Below, one piece after another: positions 9,940-18,644 of a DNA stretch of 64,000 bases; position 1 is the first letter of the stretch; every line of letters starts with the position of its first letter. The translations under genes and the position numbers were made by a program. The notes below the pieces were generated by a model. It was not told where the DNA came from and did no database searches. It was given only the letters and a program-made list of their open reading frames with translations. Source of the DNA: Streptomyces qinglanensis (GTDB taxonomy: Bacteria > Actinomycetota > Actinomycetes > Streptomycetales > Streptomycetaceae); the NCBI RefSeq assembly GCF_900111245.1, contig NZ_FOGO01000005.1, positions 354,147 through 418,146 of the forward strand. Direction: 5' to 3'.

Positions 9940-10398
9940 ATGGGATCGGTGCGCAAGGCGAGTGCCTGGCTGGGCCTCGTCGACGACAGCGAGATGCGGT
10001 ACTACGACTATGCCGACGGGGCGGACGGCCCGGCCGAAGGGCCGGAGACCGGGAACGCCGCACGCGAGCCGTGGGTCACCGACCCCAGAGTGCGCGTCAC
10101 GGCCGAGACGGCACAGGACCAGGGCACCAAGATCGCAACGGTCAGCCCGGACTGCTTCCGGGACGCCCGCGGCATCGGCGAGCTCTTCCGGGACGGGGTC
10201 CCGGTGATCGTCAACCTCACCGCCATGGACCCCGCGGACGCCAAGCGCGTGGTCGACTTCGCGGCCGGGCTGACCTTCGGCCTGCGCGGCTCCATCGAAC
10301 GGGTCGCCAACCGCGTCTTCCTGCTGACGCCGCCCGACTACAGCGTCGTCACCAACGAGGACCGCCGCGACCAGGGCGGCTTCTTCAACCAGAGCTGA
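9940..10398 (+). CDS. SepF-family cell division protein (paralogue)
   Basis: 152 residues. The N-terminus [18 protein letters not shown] is the membrane-targeting amphipathic segment. The SepF core from about residue 60 contains the FtsZ-binding/dimer region: [20 protein letters not shown], then RVVDFAAGL and FLLTPPDY. SepF tethers FtsZ to the membrane in Gram-positives. Streptomycetes usually encode the main sepF in the dcw cluster next to ftsZ plus extra paralogues. This copy is isolated from division genes, so it is probably an accessory one. AGGAGAGGAGG lies upstream. A perfect terminator follows directly after the stop. Confidence 0.88.
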   Translation: MGSVRKASAWLGLVDDSEMRYYDYADGADGPAEGPETGNAAREPWVTDPRVRVTAETAQDQGTKIATVSPDCFRDARGIGELFRDGVPVIVNLTAMDPADAKRVVDFAAGLTFGLRGSIERVANRVFLLTPPDYSVVTNEDRRDQGGFFNQS

Positions 10399-10433
10399 GC
10401 TGCGGAGGGGCTGGGGAGCAGCCCCTCCGCAGC
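10399..10433. terminator. Bidirectional terminator between sepF-like gene and acyl-CoA dehydrogenase
   Basis: Perfect 15-bp stem GCTGCGGAGGGGCTG / CAGCCCCTCCGCAGC with a 5-base loop, starting at the base after the sepF-like stop codon and 14 bases before the convergent gene's end. Confidence 0.85.
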
Positions 10434-10447
10434 GTGGCGGACGCCGC

Positions 10448-11632
10448 TCAGCCCCGGAAGGCGTCGACACCGGTCAGCGCCTTGCCCAACACCAACTGGT
10501 GCATCTCCACCGTCCCCTCGTAGGTGAGCACGGACTCCAGGTTGGTGCTGTGCCGCATCACGGGATACTCCAGCGAGACACCGTTGGCACCCAGCACCGT
10601 CCGGGCGGTCCGGCAGATCTCGATGGCCTCCCGCGTGTTGTTCAGCTTGCCCAGGCTGATCTGCTCCGGCCGCAGCCGTCCCGCGTCCATCCGCCGCCCC
10701 AGGTGGTGCGCGAGCAGCATCCCCTTGTGCAACTCGACCGCCATGTCGGCCAGCTTGGCCTGGGTGAGCTGGAAGGCGGCCAGCGGCTTGCCGAACTGCT
10801 CCCGTTCGGTGGCGTAGGCCAGCGCCGTCTCGAAGCACGACCGCGCGGCACCCATGGAGCCCCACACGATCCCGTACCGGGCGTGGCTCAGACAGCTCAA
10901 CGGGCCGCGCAGCCCCCGCGCCTCGGGCAGCACCGCATCCGCCGGCAGCCGCACCTCGTCGAGGACGAGTTCGCTGGTGACCGAGGCGCGCAGGGACCAC
11001 TTGTGCTTGATCTCGGGTGCCGAGAAGCCCGGCGCGTCCGTCGGGACCACGAATCCGCGGACCCCTTCCTCGGTGCGGGCCCAGACCACGGCGACTCCGG
11101 CCACCGAGCCGTTGGTGATCCACATCTTGCGGCCGGTGAGCACCCAGTCCGCACCGTCGCGCCGGGCGTGCGTCCGCATTCCGCCGGGGTCGGAGCCGTG
11201 GTCGGGTTCGGTCAGCCCGAAGCAGCCGATCACCTCGCCCGCCGCCATCGGCGGCAGCCAGCGCTGCTTCTGCTCCTCGCTGCCGAACCGGTGGATGGCG
11301 TACATCGCCAGCGAGCCCTGGACCGAGACCAGGGAGCGGATGCCGGAGTCGGCGGCCTCCAGCTCCAGGCAGGCCAGACCGTACTGCACGGCACTCGCGC
11401 CCGCGCATCCGTAGCCGGTCAGGGGCATGCCCAAGGCGCCGAGCGAGCCGAGTTCCCGGGCGAGTTCGCGGATGCCGGGCAGCTCACCCCGCTCGTACCA
11501 GTCGGCGACCTGGGGCAGGACCCGGTCGGCGGCCCAGGAGCGCACGGTGTCGCGCACGGCGCGGTCCTCGTCGCCGAGCAGGTCGTCGATCCCCAGCGGA
11601 TCGTGCGCGTCGAACGCGGGCAGCGGGCTCAT
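10448..11632 (-). CDS. Acyl-CoA dehydrogenase, glutaryl-CoA dehydrogenase-like
   Basis: 394 residues, FAD-dependent acyl-CoA dehydrogenase fold. FAD/substrate motifs are [17 protein letters not shown] and [17 protein letters not shown]. The C-terminal catalytic base is the Glu of LTYEGT, followed by LVLGKALTG. The conserved pattern around [19 protein letters not shown] and the position of the base match the glutaryl-CoA dehydrogenase branch, which oxidises and decarboxylates glutaryl-CoA in lysine catabolism. Without a structure the substrate remains uncertain; short-branched acyl-CoA is possible. GGAGG lies upstream of the ATG. It is followed on the other side by a divergent-function exporter gene 44 bases upstream on the same strand. 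Confidence 0.85.
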   Translation of the reverse strand: MSPLPAFDAHDPLGIDDLLGDEDRAVRDTVRSWAADRVLPQVADWYERGELPGIRELARELGSLGALGMPLTGYGCAGASAVQYGLACLELEAADSGIRSLVSVQGSLAMYAIHRFGSEEQKQRWLPPMAAGEVIGCFGLTEPDHGSDPGGMRTHARRDGADWVLTGRKMWITNGSVAGVAVVWARTEEGVRGFVVPTDAPGFSAPEIKHKWSLRASVTSELVLDEVRLPADAVLPEARGLRGPLSCLSHARYGIVWGSMGAARSCFETALAYATEREQFGKPLAAFQLTQAKLADMAVELHKGMLLAHHLGRRMDAGRLRPEQISLGKLNNTREAIEICRTARTVLGANGVSLEYPVMRHSTNLESVLTYEGTVEMHQLVLGKALTGVDAFRG

Positions 11633-11676
11633 GGGCGGCCTCCGGGAAGGGAACGATCACGGATACCGACCAGACG

Positions 11677-13389
11677 CTACGGCTGGGTAACGCCCCGCGA
11701 CAAGGGGTTCTCGGCGCGCCCCGGACGGTCCTCGCAGATCCGGGCCCGCTGCGCGGAACCGGAGGCGGCACCCGGCCCGGCGCCGCCGGAACCCTCCACG
11801 CGCACGGTGCCGCCGGCGGTCTCCATCCGCCGGGGCAGCCGGAGCGCCGCCAGCGCACCGAGCAGCAGCAGGCAGGCACTGACCAGCAGCGTCACATGCA
11901 GTCCGGTGACGAACGAGGACCGCGCGGCGGACCGCAGCGCGGCGCCCGGAGCGCCGCCGAGGTGTCCGGCGACCTCGTACGCCTCCCCCAGCGAGTGCGC
12001 CGCGTCGGCGCCGGTGCGGTCGGGGAGGCCGAGGCGTCGCGCCGCGTCCCGCACCCCCGGCCCATAGGCGGCGTTCATCACGCTGCCCAGCAGTGCGATG
12101 CCGATGCCGGCGCCGAGCTGGTAGGCGGTCTCACCGACGGCGGCCGCGCCCCCGGACCGGCCGGGCGGTGCCTCGCTGAGCATGGACTCGTAGCAGCCGA
12201 ACAGGGTGGTCTCCAGGCCGAAGCCGAGCAGCACGAACCCGCCGACCAGCAGGCCCGGCCGATCGTGCTGGCCCACCCCGGTCAGACACAGCACTGCGGC
12301 CGCGGTCGCCAGGAAGCCGAGCGCGACCATCGCGCGCGGCCCCAGCAGCGCCAGCAGCCGGGAGCCCAGCAGCCCCGCCGCGATGGCGGCCACGGACAGC
12401 GGCAGCAGCCGCACTCCGGTCTCCAGCGGGGAGAGCCCGAGGACGAGCTGCAGATACTGGGCCGCGATCAGCGCGAGTCCGACCAGCGCCAGCACGGTCA
12501 GCACGATGCAGCCCACGGAGGTGCCGAACGCGGCCCGGGTGAGGGTGCCGAAGTCGATCAGCGGATGGGTGCGCCGCCGCTGGCGGCGCACGAACAGCGC
12601 GATCAGCACGGTCCCGGCGAGCAGCGGCAGCCAGCACAGCGGGGTGAGCACCTCGCCGCCGCCCGCCTGCTTGACCCCGAGTATCACCCCGAAGAGGCCC
12701 AGCGCCGCCATCACGGCACCCAGGACGTCCCAGGGGCCGCCGCTGCCGGTGGCCGACTCCGGCAGCAGCCACCGCCCCACCGGAAGGCTGGCGGCCATCA
12801 GCGGAATGTTGACCAGGAAGACCGAGCCCCACCAGAAGTGCTCCAGCAGCGCTCCCCCGGCCAACGGCCCGACCGCCGCGCCCACCGCGGCGACGGCGCT
12901 CCAGATGCCGACGGCCAGGGCACGCTCGCGGCGGTCGGGGAAGACCTGGCGCAGTATCGAGAGGGTGGCGGGCATGATCATGGCGCCGCCCACTCCGAGC
13001 AGCCCCCGGGCGACGATCAGCACGTCCGCGGTGGGCGCGTACGCGGCGACGGCGGAGGCGGCGGCGAAGAGCGCGTAGCCGAACAGCAGCACCCGGCGGG
13101 TGCCGATCCGGTCGCCCAGGGTGCCGAAGAGGATCAGCAGCGAGGCGCACACCAGCGGATACGTGTCCACGATCCACAGCAGCTCGATCGAGCCGGGGCG
13201 CAGGTCCTCGGAGACCGCGGGCACGGCGACGTGCAGCACGGTGGCGTCGACGGCCACCAGCAGCAGGCTCGTGCAGAGCACGACGAGCACGACCCACCGG
13301 TTCGCCTCCCGGTCGGACCGCCGTGCTCCCGGTCCGCTGCCGGGGACGTCCGCCGCCGTCCGCGATATGGCCGTGGTCGTCCCGGACAT
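11677..13389 (-). CDS. MFS drug exporter, EmrB/QacA (DHA2, 14-helix) type
   Basis: 570 residues, integral membrane. Motif A is seen as GTLGDRIGTRRVL after helix 2, the antiporter motif C region as AVGAAVGPLAGGALL in helix 5, and the DHA2 helix-1 motif as VAVDATVLHVAVPAV. Fourteen hydrophobic segments can be counted, then a charged Pro/Gly-rich tail. Proton-driven efflux of hydrophobic compounds is the family role; the substrate is unknown. AGGAGGTGCGTAC precedes the ATG. A 28-bp palindrome lies 126 bases upstream in the divergent region, but no dedicated regulator gene is adjacent. Confidence 0.9.
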   Translation of the reverse strand: MSGTTTAISRTAADVPGSGPGARRSDREANRWVVLVVLCTSLLLVAVDATVLHVAVPAVSEDLRPGSIELLWIVDTYPLVCASLLILFGTLGDRIGTRRVLLFGYALFAAASAVAAYAPTADVLIVARGLLGVGGAMIMPATLSILRQVFPDRRERALAVGIWSAVAAVGAAVGPLAGGALLEHFWWGSVFLVNIPLMAASLPVGRWLLPESATGSGGPWDVLGAVMAALGLFGVILGVKQAGGGEVLTPLCWLPLLAGTVLIALFVRRQRRRTHPLIDFGTLTRAAFGTSVGCIVLTVLALVGLALIAAQYLQLVLGLSPLETGVRLLPLSVAAIAAGLLGSRLLALLGPRAMVALGFLATAAAVLCLTGVGQHDRPGLLVGGFVLLGFGLETTLFGCYESMLSEAPPGRSGGAAAVGETAYQLGAGIGIALLGSVMNAAYGPGVRDAARRLGLPDRTGADAAHSLGEAYEVAGHLGGAPGAALRSAARSSFVTGLHVTLLVSACLLLLGALAALRLPRRMETAGGTVRVEGSGGAGPGAASGSAQRARICEDRPGRAENPLSRGVTQP

Positions 13390-13514
13390 GTACGCACCTC
13401 CTGTTGCTCTCGCACCCGCGGGACGGACCGTGGGGGTGGGGGACGGCTGCCCGGTCGCGGCTGTCGCACGCGGACCGATCGGCGTCGGCGTCCGGCCCCG
13501 GTGAAGAGGGGCGA

Positions 13515-13542
13515 GTGCCGGTCAGCGTACGCGAACCGGCAC
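13515..13542. promoter_or_regulatory. Long palindrome between the exporter and the PIG-V-like gene
   Basis: Inverted repeat GTGCCGGT-N12-ACCGGCAC, perfect in both arms, with an inner GCGTACGC self-complementary core. It lies in the 322-base divergent gap (13390-13711), where it could be an operator or a transcript hairpin. No other feature is seen there except a TAATCG -10-like box at about 13700. Confidence 0.5.
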
Positions 13543-13711
13543 GGGCGTCCAGTGCTCCCCCGTCAAACGGAAGGAGCGCCCCCGGTGCAGCTGCCCGACG
13601 TGCGGCCGTTCATGACCGCGATTTTCCCGCAGTTTCCGGACACCGGTCGCGTCCTGCCCGTCGGCCGTCCCGCCGCACCGGGTGCCGGGAGCGTGGCCAA
13701 TAATCGTCCGA

Positions 13712-14878
13712 ATGACTGACCTCGCCGACCCGGGCACGCCCGAGGTGCGTCCCGGGACCACCGGATACGGCAGCTCCCGGCCCCTGCGCGGACCCGCCGC
13801 AGCGCTGCTGGGCTACACGGGCGTGCGCGTGCTGAGTCTGCTCGTGCTGGCGCTCTGGAGCGCCGAGCGCGGCACGAGCGCGCACACTCTGCTCACGGCC
13901 CGCTGGGACTCCCTGTGGTACACCCGGGTCGCCGACGGCGGGTACGGCTACCAGGTGCGGCTCCCGGACGGCGCCGTCCATTCCGACCTGGCCTTCTTCC
14001 CGCTGCTGCCGGCGCTGGAGCGCGGGCTGGCCGGCCTCTTCCCGCTCACCGCGCCGGACGCGGGCATGCTGGTGAGCTGGCTCTCCTCGCCGGCGGCGGC
14101 CTGGGCGCTGTATCTGACGGGCGCGCGGCTGCACGGGCACCGGGCGGGAGTGTGCCTGGCGGTGCTGTGGGCAGCGCTGCCGGTCGGCGTGGTGCAGTCG
14201 ATGGCCTACAGCGAGTCGCTGTTCACCGCACTGGCCGCCTGGGCGCTGTGGTCGGTGCTGCGGGGCCGGTGGGTGTGGGCGGGCACGCTGGCCGCGCTGG
14301 CGGGACTGACCCGCCCGGTGGGGGCCGCCGTGGTGGCCGCGGTGTGGATCGCGGCGCTGCTGGAACTGCGGCGGGAGCGGCGCCGGCCGGATGCGCGGAT
14401 GGCGCTGGGACTGCTGCTGGCACCGATGGGATGGCTGGGGTACGTCGTATGGGTGGGGTTCCGCACCGGAAGTGTGACCGGGTACCTGGACGTCCAGGGG
14501 CAGTGGGGCAACGGCTTCGACGGCGGCTGGGCGTTCGCGGGGTTCGTCCGGGACACCTTCGCGGACACGGCCGCCGGCGGCCTGGGGCTGCTCGCGGGGG
14601 TGGCGCTGGTGCTCTGGCTGTACGTGCTGTGCGTCCGCCGTGGGCAGCCCGCTGCGCTGCTGGTGTACACGGGCTTGGTGGTGGCTCTCGCGCTGGGTGC
14701 GAAGGGGTACTTCGGCTCCAAGCCCCGGCTGCTGCTGCCCGCCTACCCGCTGCTGCTCCCGGTGGCGGCCGCGCTGGCCCGGTGGCGGCGCGCGGCTGCC
14801 GCGGCGGTGCTGTGCGGCCTGGCAGCCGTCTCGGCCTGCTACGGCGCCTGGTGGCTCAACGGCTCCGGACCGCCGTGA
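13712..14878 (+). CDS. PIG-V-like polyprenol-dependent mannosyltransferase, membrane protein
   Basis: 388 residues with about ten hydrophobic helices. Family-like motifs are TARWDSLWYTRVAD in the first extracytoplasmic loop (the acidic residue is the likely catalytic site), FFPLLPALE, and MAYSESLFTALAAWALW with LAGLTRPVGA. These match the PIG-V/GPI-mannosyltransferase-2-like proteins of actinobacteria, which use polyprenyl-phosphate sugars for surface glycans or protein O-mannosylation. The ATG at MTDLADPG is chosen over a GTG 30 bases upstream. A TAATCG box about 12 bases before the ATG suggests a leaderless or near-leaderless transcript. Confidence 0.75.
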   Translation: MTDLADPGTPEVRPGTTGYGSSRPLRGPAAALLGYTGVRVLSLLVLALWSAERGTSAHTLLTARWDSLWYTRVADGGYGYQVRLPDGAVHSDLAFFPLLPALERGLAGLFPLTAPDAGMLVSWLSSPAAAWALYLTGARLHGHRAGVCLAVLWAALPVGVVQSMAYSESLFTALAAWALWSVLRGRWVWAGTLAALAGLTRPVGAAVVAAVWIAALLELRRERRRPDARMALGLLLAPMGWLGYVVWVGFRTGSVTGYLDVQGQWGNGFDGGWAFAGFVRDTFADTAAGGLGLLAGVALVLWLYVLCVRRGQPAALLVYTGLVVALALGAKGYFGSKPRLLLPAYPLLLPVAAALARWRRAAAAAVLCGLAAVSACYGAWWLNGSGPP

Positions 14879-15176
14879 GACCGGGGCCGGGGCGCGCCGG
14901 ACTCCGGTGAGCGCAAGGGGCGTACGCAGGGGCGCGGGTCGGACCGACGCGCGGAGGAAAAGCGGGGCGCACCGGCCGGCGAATGGTGCGAATTTTCCGT
15001 CAACCCACGTGTGACGGAAGTCGCTTCACGGTCCCGTCCCGACAATGAATCGGGCCCGGAATCGTGGGAGATAAACAGAACCCGAGCCCGCCCGGGGTGC
15101 TTTTGCACATCACATCGGCATCACGAACGGGCCGCCCTCGCCGGACCGGCTCTTCACGGCCGGTAATCTCGATTAG
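14879..15176. other. Intergenic stretch without a recognised gene
   Basis: About 300 bases between two plus-strand membrane protein genes. No ORF with codon bias, RNA gene or strong hairpin is seen. Its right end, with CTTCAC and CGATTAGG just before the GTG of the PAP2 gene, may be that gene's promoter. Confidence 0.4.
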
Positions 15177-16085
15177 GTGCGTACCGACCGAATCTTCTCC
15201 CGGCTGGAGCAGGAGCCTCATCGCCCCCGCGGGCCCTTCCCGCGGATGAGCCCTGTCCGGCTGGGCCTGTTCAGCACCACGGTCGCCTTCTACCTGGCGA
15301 TCGTGGTCGCCGTGCTGGGCACGACATGGCTCGTGCAGCTCGACTGGCAGGTCATGCTCTTCCGCCCGTACAAGCAGTGGCCCACCATCCACGGGTTCCT
15401 GGACGCTTTCGTGGTGCTGGGACAGCGCGGTCCCACCGCGGTGCTGGTCGCGGCGTGGCTGGGCTGGCGCTCCTGGCGGCAGCGCACGCTGCGCCCGCTG
15501 CTGGCCCTGGGGTTCGCGCTGCTGCTGCTCAACGCGTCGGTCGGCGCCGTCAAGATCGGCCTCGGCCGGCTGGGCCCGCACTACGCCACCGAGATCGGCT
15601 CGGCCGAACTGTGGGCCGGCGGGGATATATTCCCTTCGGGACACACCGCCAACGCCGTGGTGACCTGGGGCATCCTCGCCTACCTGGCCACCACGCCGCG
15701 AGCCCGCAGATGGCTCTCCGTCGTCGCCGCCGTCTTCGCACTCGGGGTGGGCGCGACCACCGTCTACCTCGGTACGCACTGGGTGAGCGACGTACTCCTC
15801 GGCTGGGCCGCGGGGCTGCTGATCCTGCTGGGACTGCCCTGGTGCGAACCCGCGATCGCGCGGGTGGAGGCGACGGTCCTGGCGCTGCGCGACCGGTTCA
15901 GCACGGCGGGCTCACCGCACCCGGGTGCCTCGTCCCCGGCCGCCTCGCCCGCCGCGCAGCCGATGCCGGCCCGGCAGCCGCTGGTCGGGGCACGGCTCCC
16001 GGCGCAGGACTCCGGGAACGGGACCCGCGCGGGGCTGCCGCGCACGGCGGACGAGGCGCGCTCGGCCGCCTCGTCCCGGTCCTGA
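15177..16085 (+). CDS. PAP2-family phosphatase with altered signature residues
   Basis: 302 residues, six probable membrane helices and an Ala/Pro-rich cytoplasmic tail. The PAP2 signature is partly present. PSGHT is intact near residue 156. The first motif KX6RP reads KIGLGRLGP (Gly for Arg), and the third motif SRX5HX3D reads TTVYLGTHWVSD (Thr-Thr for Ser-Arg, His and Asp kept). The core acid-base residues remain, but the two phosphate-binding arginines are not at their usual places. The usual substrates are phosphatidate or undecaprenyl pyrophosphate. The GTG start follows an AT-rich -10-like box directly, suggesting leaderless translation; an ATG 69 bases downstream is an alternative. Confidence 0.78.
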   Translation: MRTDRIFSRLEQEPHRPRGPFPRMSPVRLGLFSTTVAFYLAIVVAVLGTTWLVQLDWQVMLFRPYKQWPTIHGFLDAFVVLGQRGPTAVLVAAWLGWRSWRQRTLRPLLALGFALLLLNASVGAVKIGLGRLGPHYATEIGSAELWAGGDIFPSGHTANAVVTWGILAYLATTPRARRWLSVVAAVFALGVGATTVYLGTHWVSDVLLGWAAGLLILLGLPWCEPAIARVEATVLALRDRFSTAGSPHPGASSPAASPAAQPMPARQPLVGARLPAQDSGNGTRAGLPRTADEARSAASSRS

Positions 16086-16095
16086 CCGCCGGTCC

Positions 16096-16323
16096 TCAGC
16101 CCGCCCAGCAGCGGACCACCCGGTCGCCCTCGACCGCCAGGTTCAGCCGCCCCACCACGTACTCCATGGTGATGATCGCGTCCGGCTCCAGCCGCCGCAC
16201 GCTCGGCCAGCCCCGCGCGCGGGCCCGCCGTTCGGCCTCCTCCGCTCCGAGGCCCACGTAGTCCTCGGGAGCGTCCTCGGGAGCGTCGTCGGGGGGCTGC
16301 GGTGCTGCGGGTTCCGGTGCCAT
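16096..16323 (-). CDS. Small I78-family peptidase inhibitor-like protein
   Basis: 75 residues. After an acidic, Pro-rich N-terminus comes a potato-inhibitor-I78-like core: YVGLGAEEAERRARARGW, then VRRLEPDAIITMEYVVGRLN and VEGDRVVRCWAG. The C-terminal Cys-Trp and the loop around the Asp are typical of bacterial I78 proteins. No signal peptide is seen, so it is probably cytoplasmic, unlike secreted members. It is convergent with the PAP2 gene, 10 bases apart. The target protease is unknown. The 263 bases upstream (16324-16586) hold several AATTC-rich patches and no gene. Confidence 0.75.
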   Translation of the reverse strand: MAPEPAAPQPPDDAPEDAPEDYVGLGAEEAERRARARGWPSVRRLEPDAIITMEYVVGRLNLAVEGDRVVRCWAG

Positions 16324-16586
16324 GGGACCACCGTATGCACACGGCAGCCGGAAGTCCCGCCTTCGCAGCAGCGGCGTCACACTTGCGTCACAACGCTCCG
16401 TGCACTCGCCCCCGTTGCCCGCTTCACTCGTACGTGGCCGCTGCACGTCCGTACGCCCCGCAATTCGGCGAATTCCGCATTCGCTTTCCGGTGCCCGGAT
16501 CAGAGGCATTGCCGACTGTCTTACGAATTCCGGAACCGTCTGGGAAGCACACGTGAAAACCGTCGGAAGAGTTGTCGAATAGTGCG

Positions 16587-17573
16587 CTACCGCCGCTCCC
16601 CCGCCCGGTCGGCGGGGACCAGTGCACGGGACAGCCGATCCCGCAGCAGACCGATCTGCTCCGCCAGGTCCGCAGGCCCGCGGATCTCGAAGTCGAAGTC
16701 GAGCAGGAGCAGATGGACGAGCAGCATCTCCCGCGAGGGAGCCCCGGTCCGCAGCAGGCAACTGTGCTCGTCGACCGCTTCCAGCGTCCCGGTGGCCAGG
16801 GATATCCGCTCGGCCGCCACCGCCGCGGGAGCGTGGAGCAGAACGGTGGCCTGCGCCGGATAGGCGCGCGTGGACACGCCTTCGGCCACCCAGGCGGCCA
16901 GGTCCTCGGCAGGGGCCGGCCGGGGCTCGAACCGCGGCCCGTGCGGCGGGGTGAGGGTGATGCGGTCGGCCCGGAAGGTCCGCCAGTCGGCGCGCTCGGT
17001 GTCCCAACCCACCAGGTACCAGCGGCGGTGCGTGGTCACCAGCCGGTGCGGCTCCACGAGCCGCCGGGAGGAGGCGCCCCCGTGCGACTCGTACCGGAAG
17101 CGCAGCCGCTCGTGGTCACGGCAGGCGCGGGCGAGCTCGGCGAGCGTATCGGCCTCCACGGTGGGCCCGCGGTGCGGACCGGCCAGCGGCACGGTGAACT
17201 CGTTCAGCGCCGCCACCCGCCGGCGCAGCCGGTCCGGGAGGACCTGGTCCAGTTTGGCGAGGGCCCGCTCCGAGGCGTCCCTGACGCCCTCGACGGCGCC
17301 GCTCGACGCGCCGCGCAGCCCCACGGCGACGGCGACCGCCTCGTCGTCCGCCAGCAGCAGCGGCGGCAGCCGGGCACCGGCGCCGAGCCGGTAGCCGCCC
17401 GCCGTGCCGCTGACGGAGTGGACCGGATAGCCCAGCTCACGCAGCCGCTCCACGTCCCTGCGGACCGTGCGGGGGGTGACACCGAGCTGTCGGGCGAGGT
17501 CGCCGCCCGACCGGTCGGGATGGGTCTGCAGCAGCGAGAGCAGCCGTAACAGCCGTGCCGAGGTATCCAGCAT
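16587..17573 (-). CDS. WYL-domain transcriptional regulator (YafY-like) with a TTA codon
   Basis: 328 residues. The N-terminal HTH_11/DeoR-like winged helix (LARQLGVTPRTVRRDVERL, residues about 26-45) is followed by a WYL domain with RRWYLVGWD and RTFRADRITLTP, then the WCX-type C-terminus. WYL proteins sense ligands (often nucleic acids or nucleotides) and regulate stress, DNA damage or catabolic genes. Codon 9 is TTA (bases 17547-17549), the leucine codon that needs the bldA tRNA in streptomycetes, so translation may be limited to late growth. No adjacent divergent target is present; the genes downstream are separate. Confidence 0.9.
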   Translation of the reverse strand: MLDTSARLLRLLSLLQTHPDRSGGDLARQLGVTPRTVRRDVERLRELGYPVHSVSGTAGGYRLGAGARLPPLLLADDEAVAVAVGLRGASSGAVEGVRDASERALAKLDQVLPDRLRRRVAALNEFTVPLAGPHRGPTVEADTLAELARACRDHERLRFRYESHGGASSRRLVEPHRLVTTHRRWYLVGWDTERADWRTFRADRITLTPPHGPRFEPRPAPAEDLAAWVAEGVSTRAYPAQATVLLHAPAAVAAERISLATGTLEAVDEHSCLLRTGAPSREMLLVHLLLLDFDFEIRGPADLAEQIGLLRDRLSRALVPADRAGERR

Positions 17574-17648
17574 GGAACGATTCTGGCAGCGCTCGCGGGC
17601 GGAGCGCGCCCGGGCCCCGGACCGGCGCCGTCCGTCCGGGGCCCGGGA

Positions 17649-18644
17649 TCACTCCGCGCGGTCGATCCGCACCGCCAGGTCGTTGTTGAGCGTGTAGTAC
17701 GGCTTCGCCGTGACCGCCGCGGACTCGGTGGCGGCCGGCCCGGCCGCGGCCGGTTGCCCGGCGTCCCGGGCGACGGGCTGCGCGGGGTAGGTGAAGATCC
17801 GCTTCTTGTCCGGGACGTCGTCCAGGATCCGCGCGACCCGCACCGCCTCGGCCCCATCCGCGGGGCGCAGCCACAGGTCCCACAACCGGCCCCCGGCCAG
17901 CGCCGCGAACGGCAGCACGGCGGCGAACTCCCGCCGGTCGCCTCCCGCCCCGGCCGCGTCGGCGACCACCGGCTCGGCCGGCCCGCGGCGCGGCCACGCC
18001 TCCAGCCGCGCGGTGGCGGAGACCTCGCCGCCGTAGAGCCGTCCGTCGAGTTCCAGGGCGCCGTCCCGCATCCGCAGCGCACCGGCCTCGGCGTGCGGCC
18101 AGCGCATCCAGGCCCGGACGCTGAGGTTGCCGTGCTTGGTGGCGTAGGGGATGCGCACGCCCAGCCAGCCGCGGTTCTCGTGCGGAACCCGGTCCACCAG
18201 CGAGCGCAGGTCGTTGACGCCCGGGGACAGTCTGCGCGGCTCGCGCCCGGCGAGCACGAGGAAGACGTTCCAGCGCCCTTCGGTCAGCCTGACGGTGCTG
18301 GGCAGCGCGGCGCGCAGCGTGCCGGGCTCCGCGTCCTGCACCGGGGTCAGCGGCAGCCGGACCTCTTCCGTCTCGCCCGAGGCGTCCGGACGGCGGCGCA
18401 GCAGCAGTCCCGCGTCCTCGCCTCCGGCTCCGGCGTCGGTCCCGGCGAGTCTCAGGTCGAAGGTGAGGCCGCCCGCGCTGTCGGCGGTGCAGTCGGTTGC
18501 CGGACCGCGCTGGGCGGACTGTGGGGGCAGGGCTTCTCCCGCGCCGTGGCGGTGCTCCTCCTCGGCGCCGGAGGGAAGGTCGGCGAGCGCGTCCGCGACG
18601 GACGCCGCTCCTGTGGTGACGGTCCGGATCGTGCTGCCGCTCAT
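17649..18644 (-). CDS. Unknown protein coupled to a glycosyltransferase, tandem beta-sandwich-like
   Basis: 331 residues, function not recognised. Its ATG overlaps the upstream glycosyltransferase stop as ATGA, so the two proteins are probably made in fixed ratio. Two stretches share a pattern: GRWNVFLVLAG near residue 123 and GRLWDLWLRPADG near residue 253. Each is followed by a basic segment (PRRLSPGVNDLRS and RVARILDDVPDKKR), suggesting a duplicated beta-rich domain. The tail ends YYTLNNDLAVRID. No signal peptide or membrane segment is seen. From context it may act with the glycosyltransferase in making a surface glycan or teichoic-acid-like polymer; this is inference. Confidence 0.7.
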   Translation of the reverse strand: MSGSTIRTVTTGAASVADALADLPSGAEEEHRHGAGEALPPQSAQRGPATDCTADSAGGLTFDLRLAGTDAGAGGEDAGLLLRRRPDASGETEEVRLPLTPVQDAEPGTLRAALPSTVRLTEGRWNVFLVLAGREPRRLSPGVNDLRSLVDRVPHENRGWLGVRIPYATKHGNLSVRAWMRWPHAEAGALRMRDGALELDGRLYGGEVSATARLEAWPRRGPAEPVVADAAGAGGDRREFAAVLPFAALAGGRLWDLWLRPADGAEAVRVARILDDVPDKKRIFTYPAQPVARDAGQPAAAGPAATESAAVTAKPYYTLNNDLAVRIDRAE

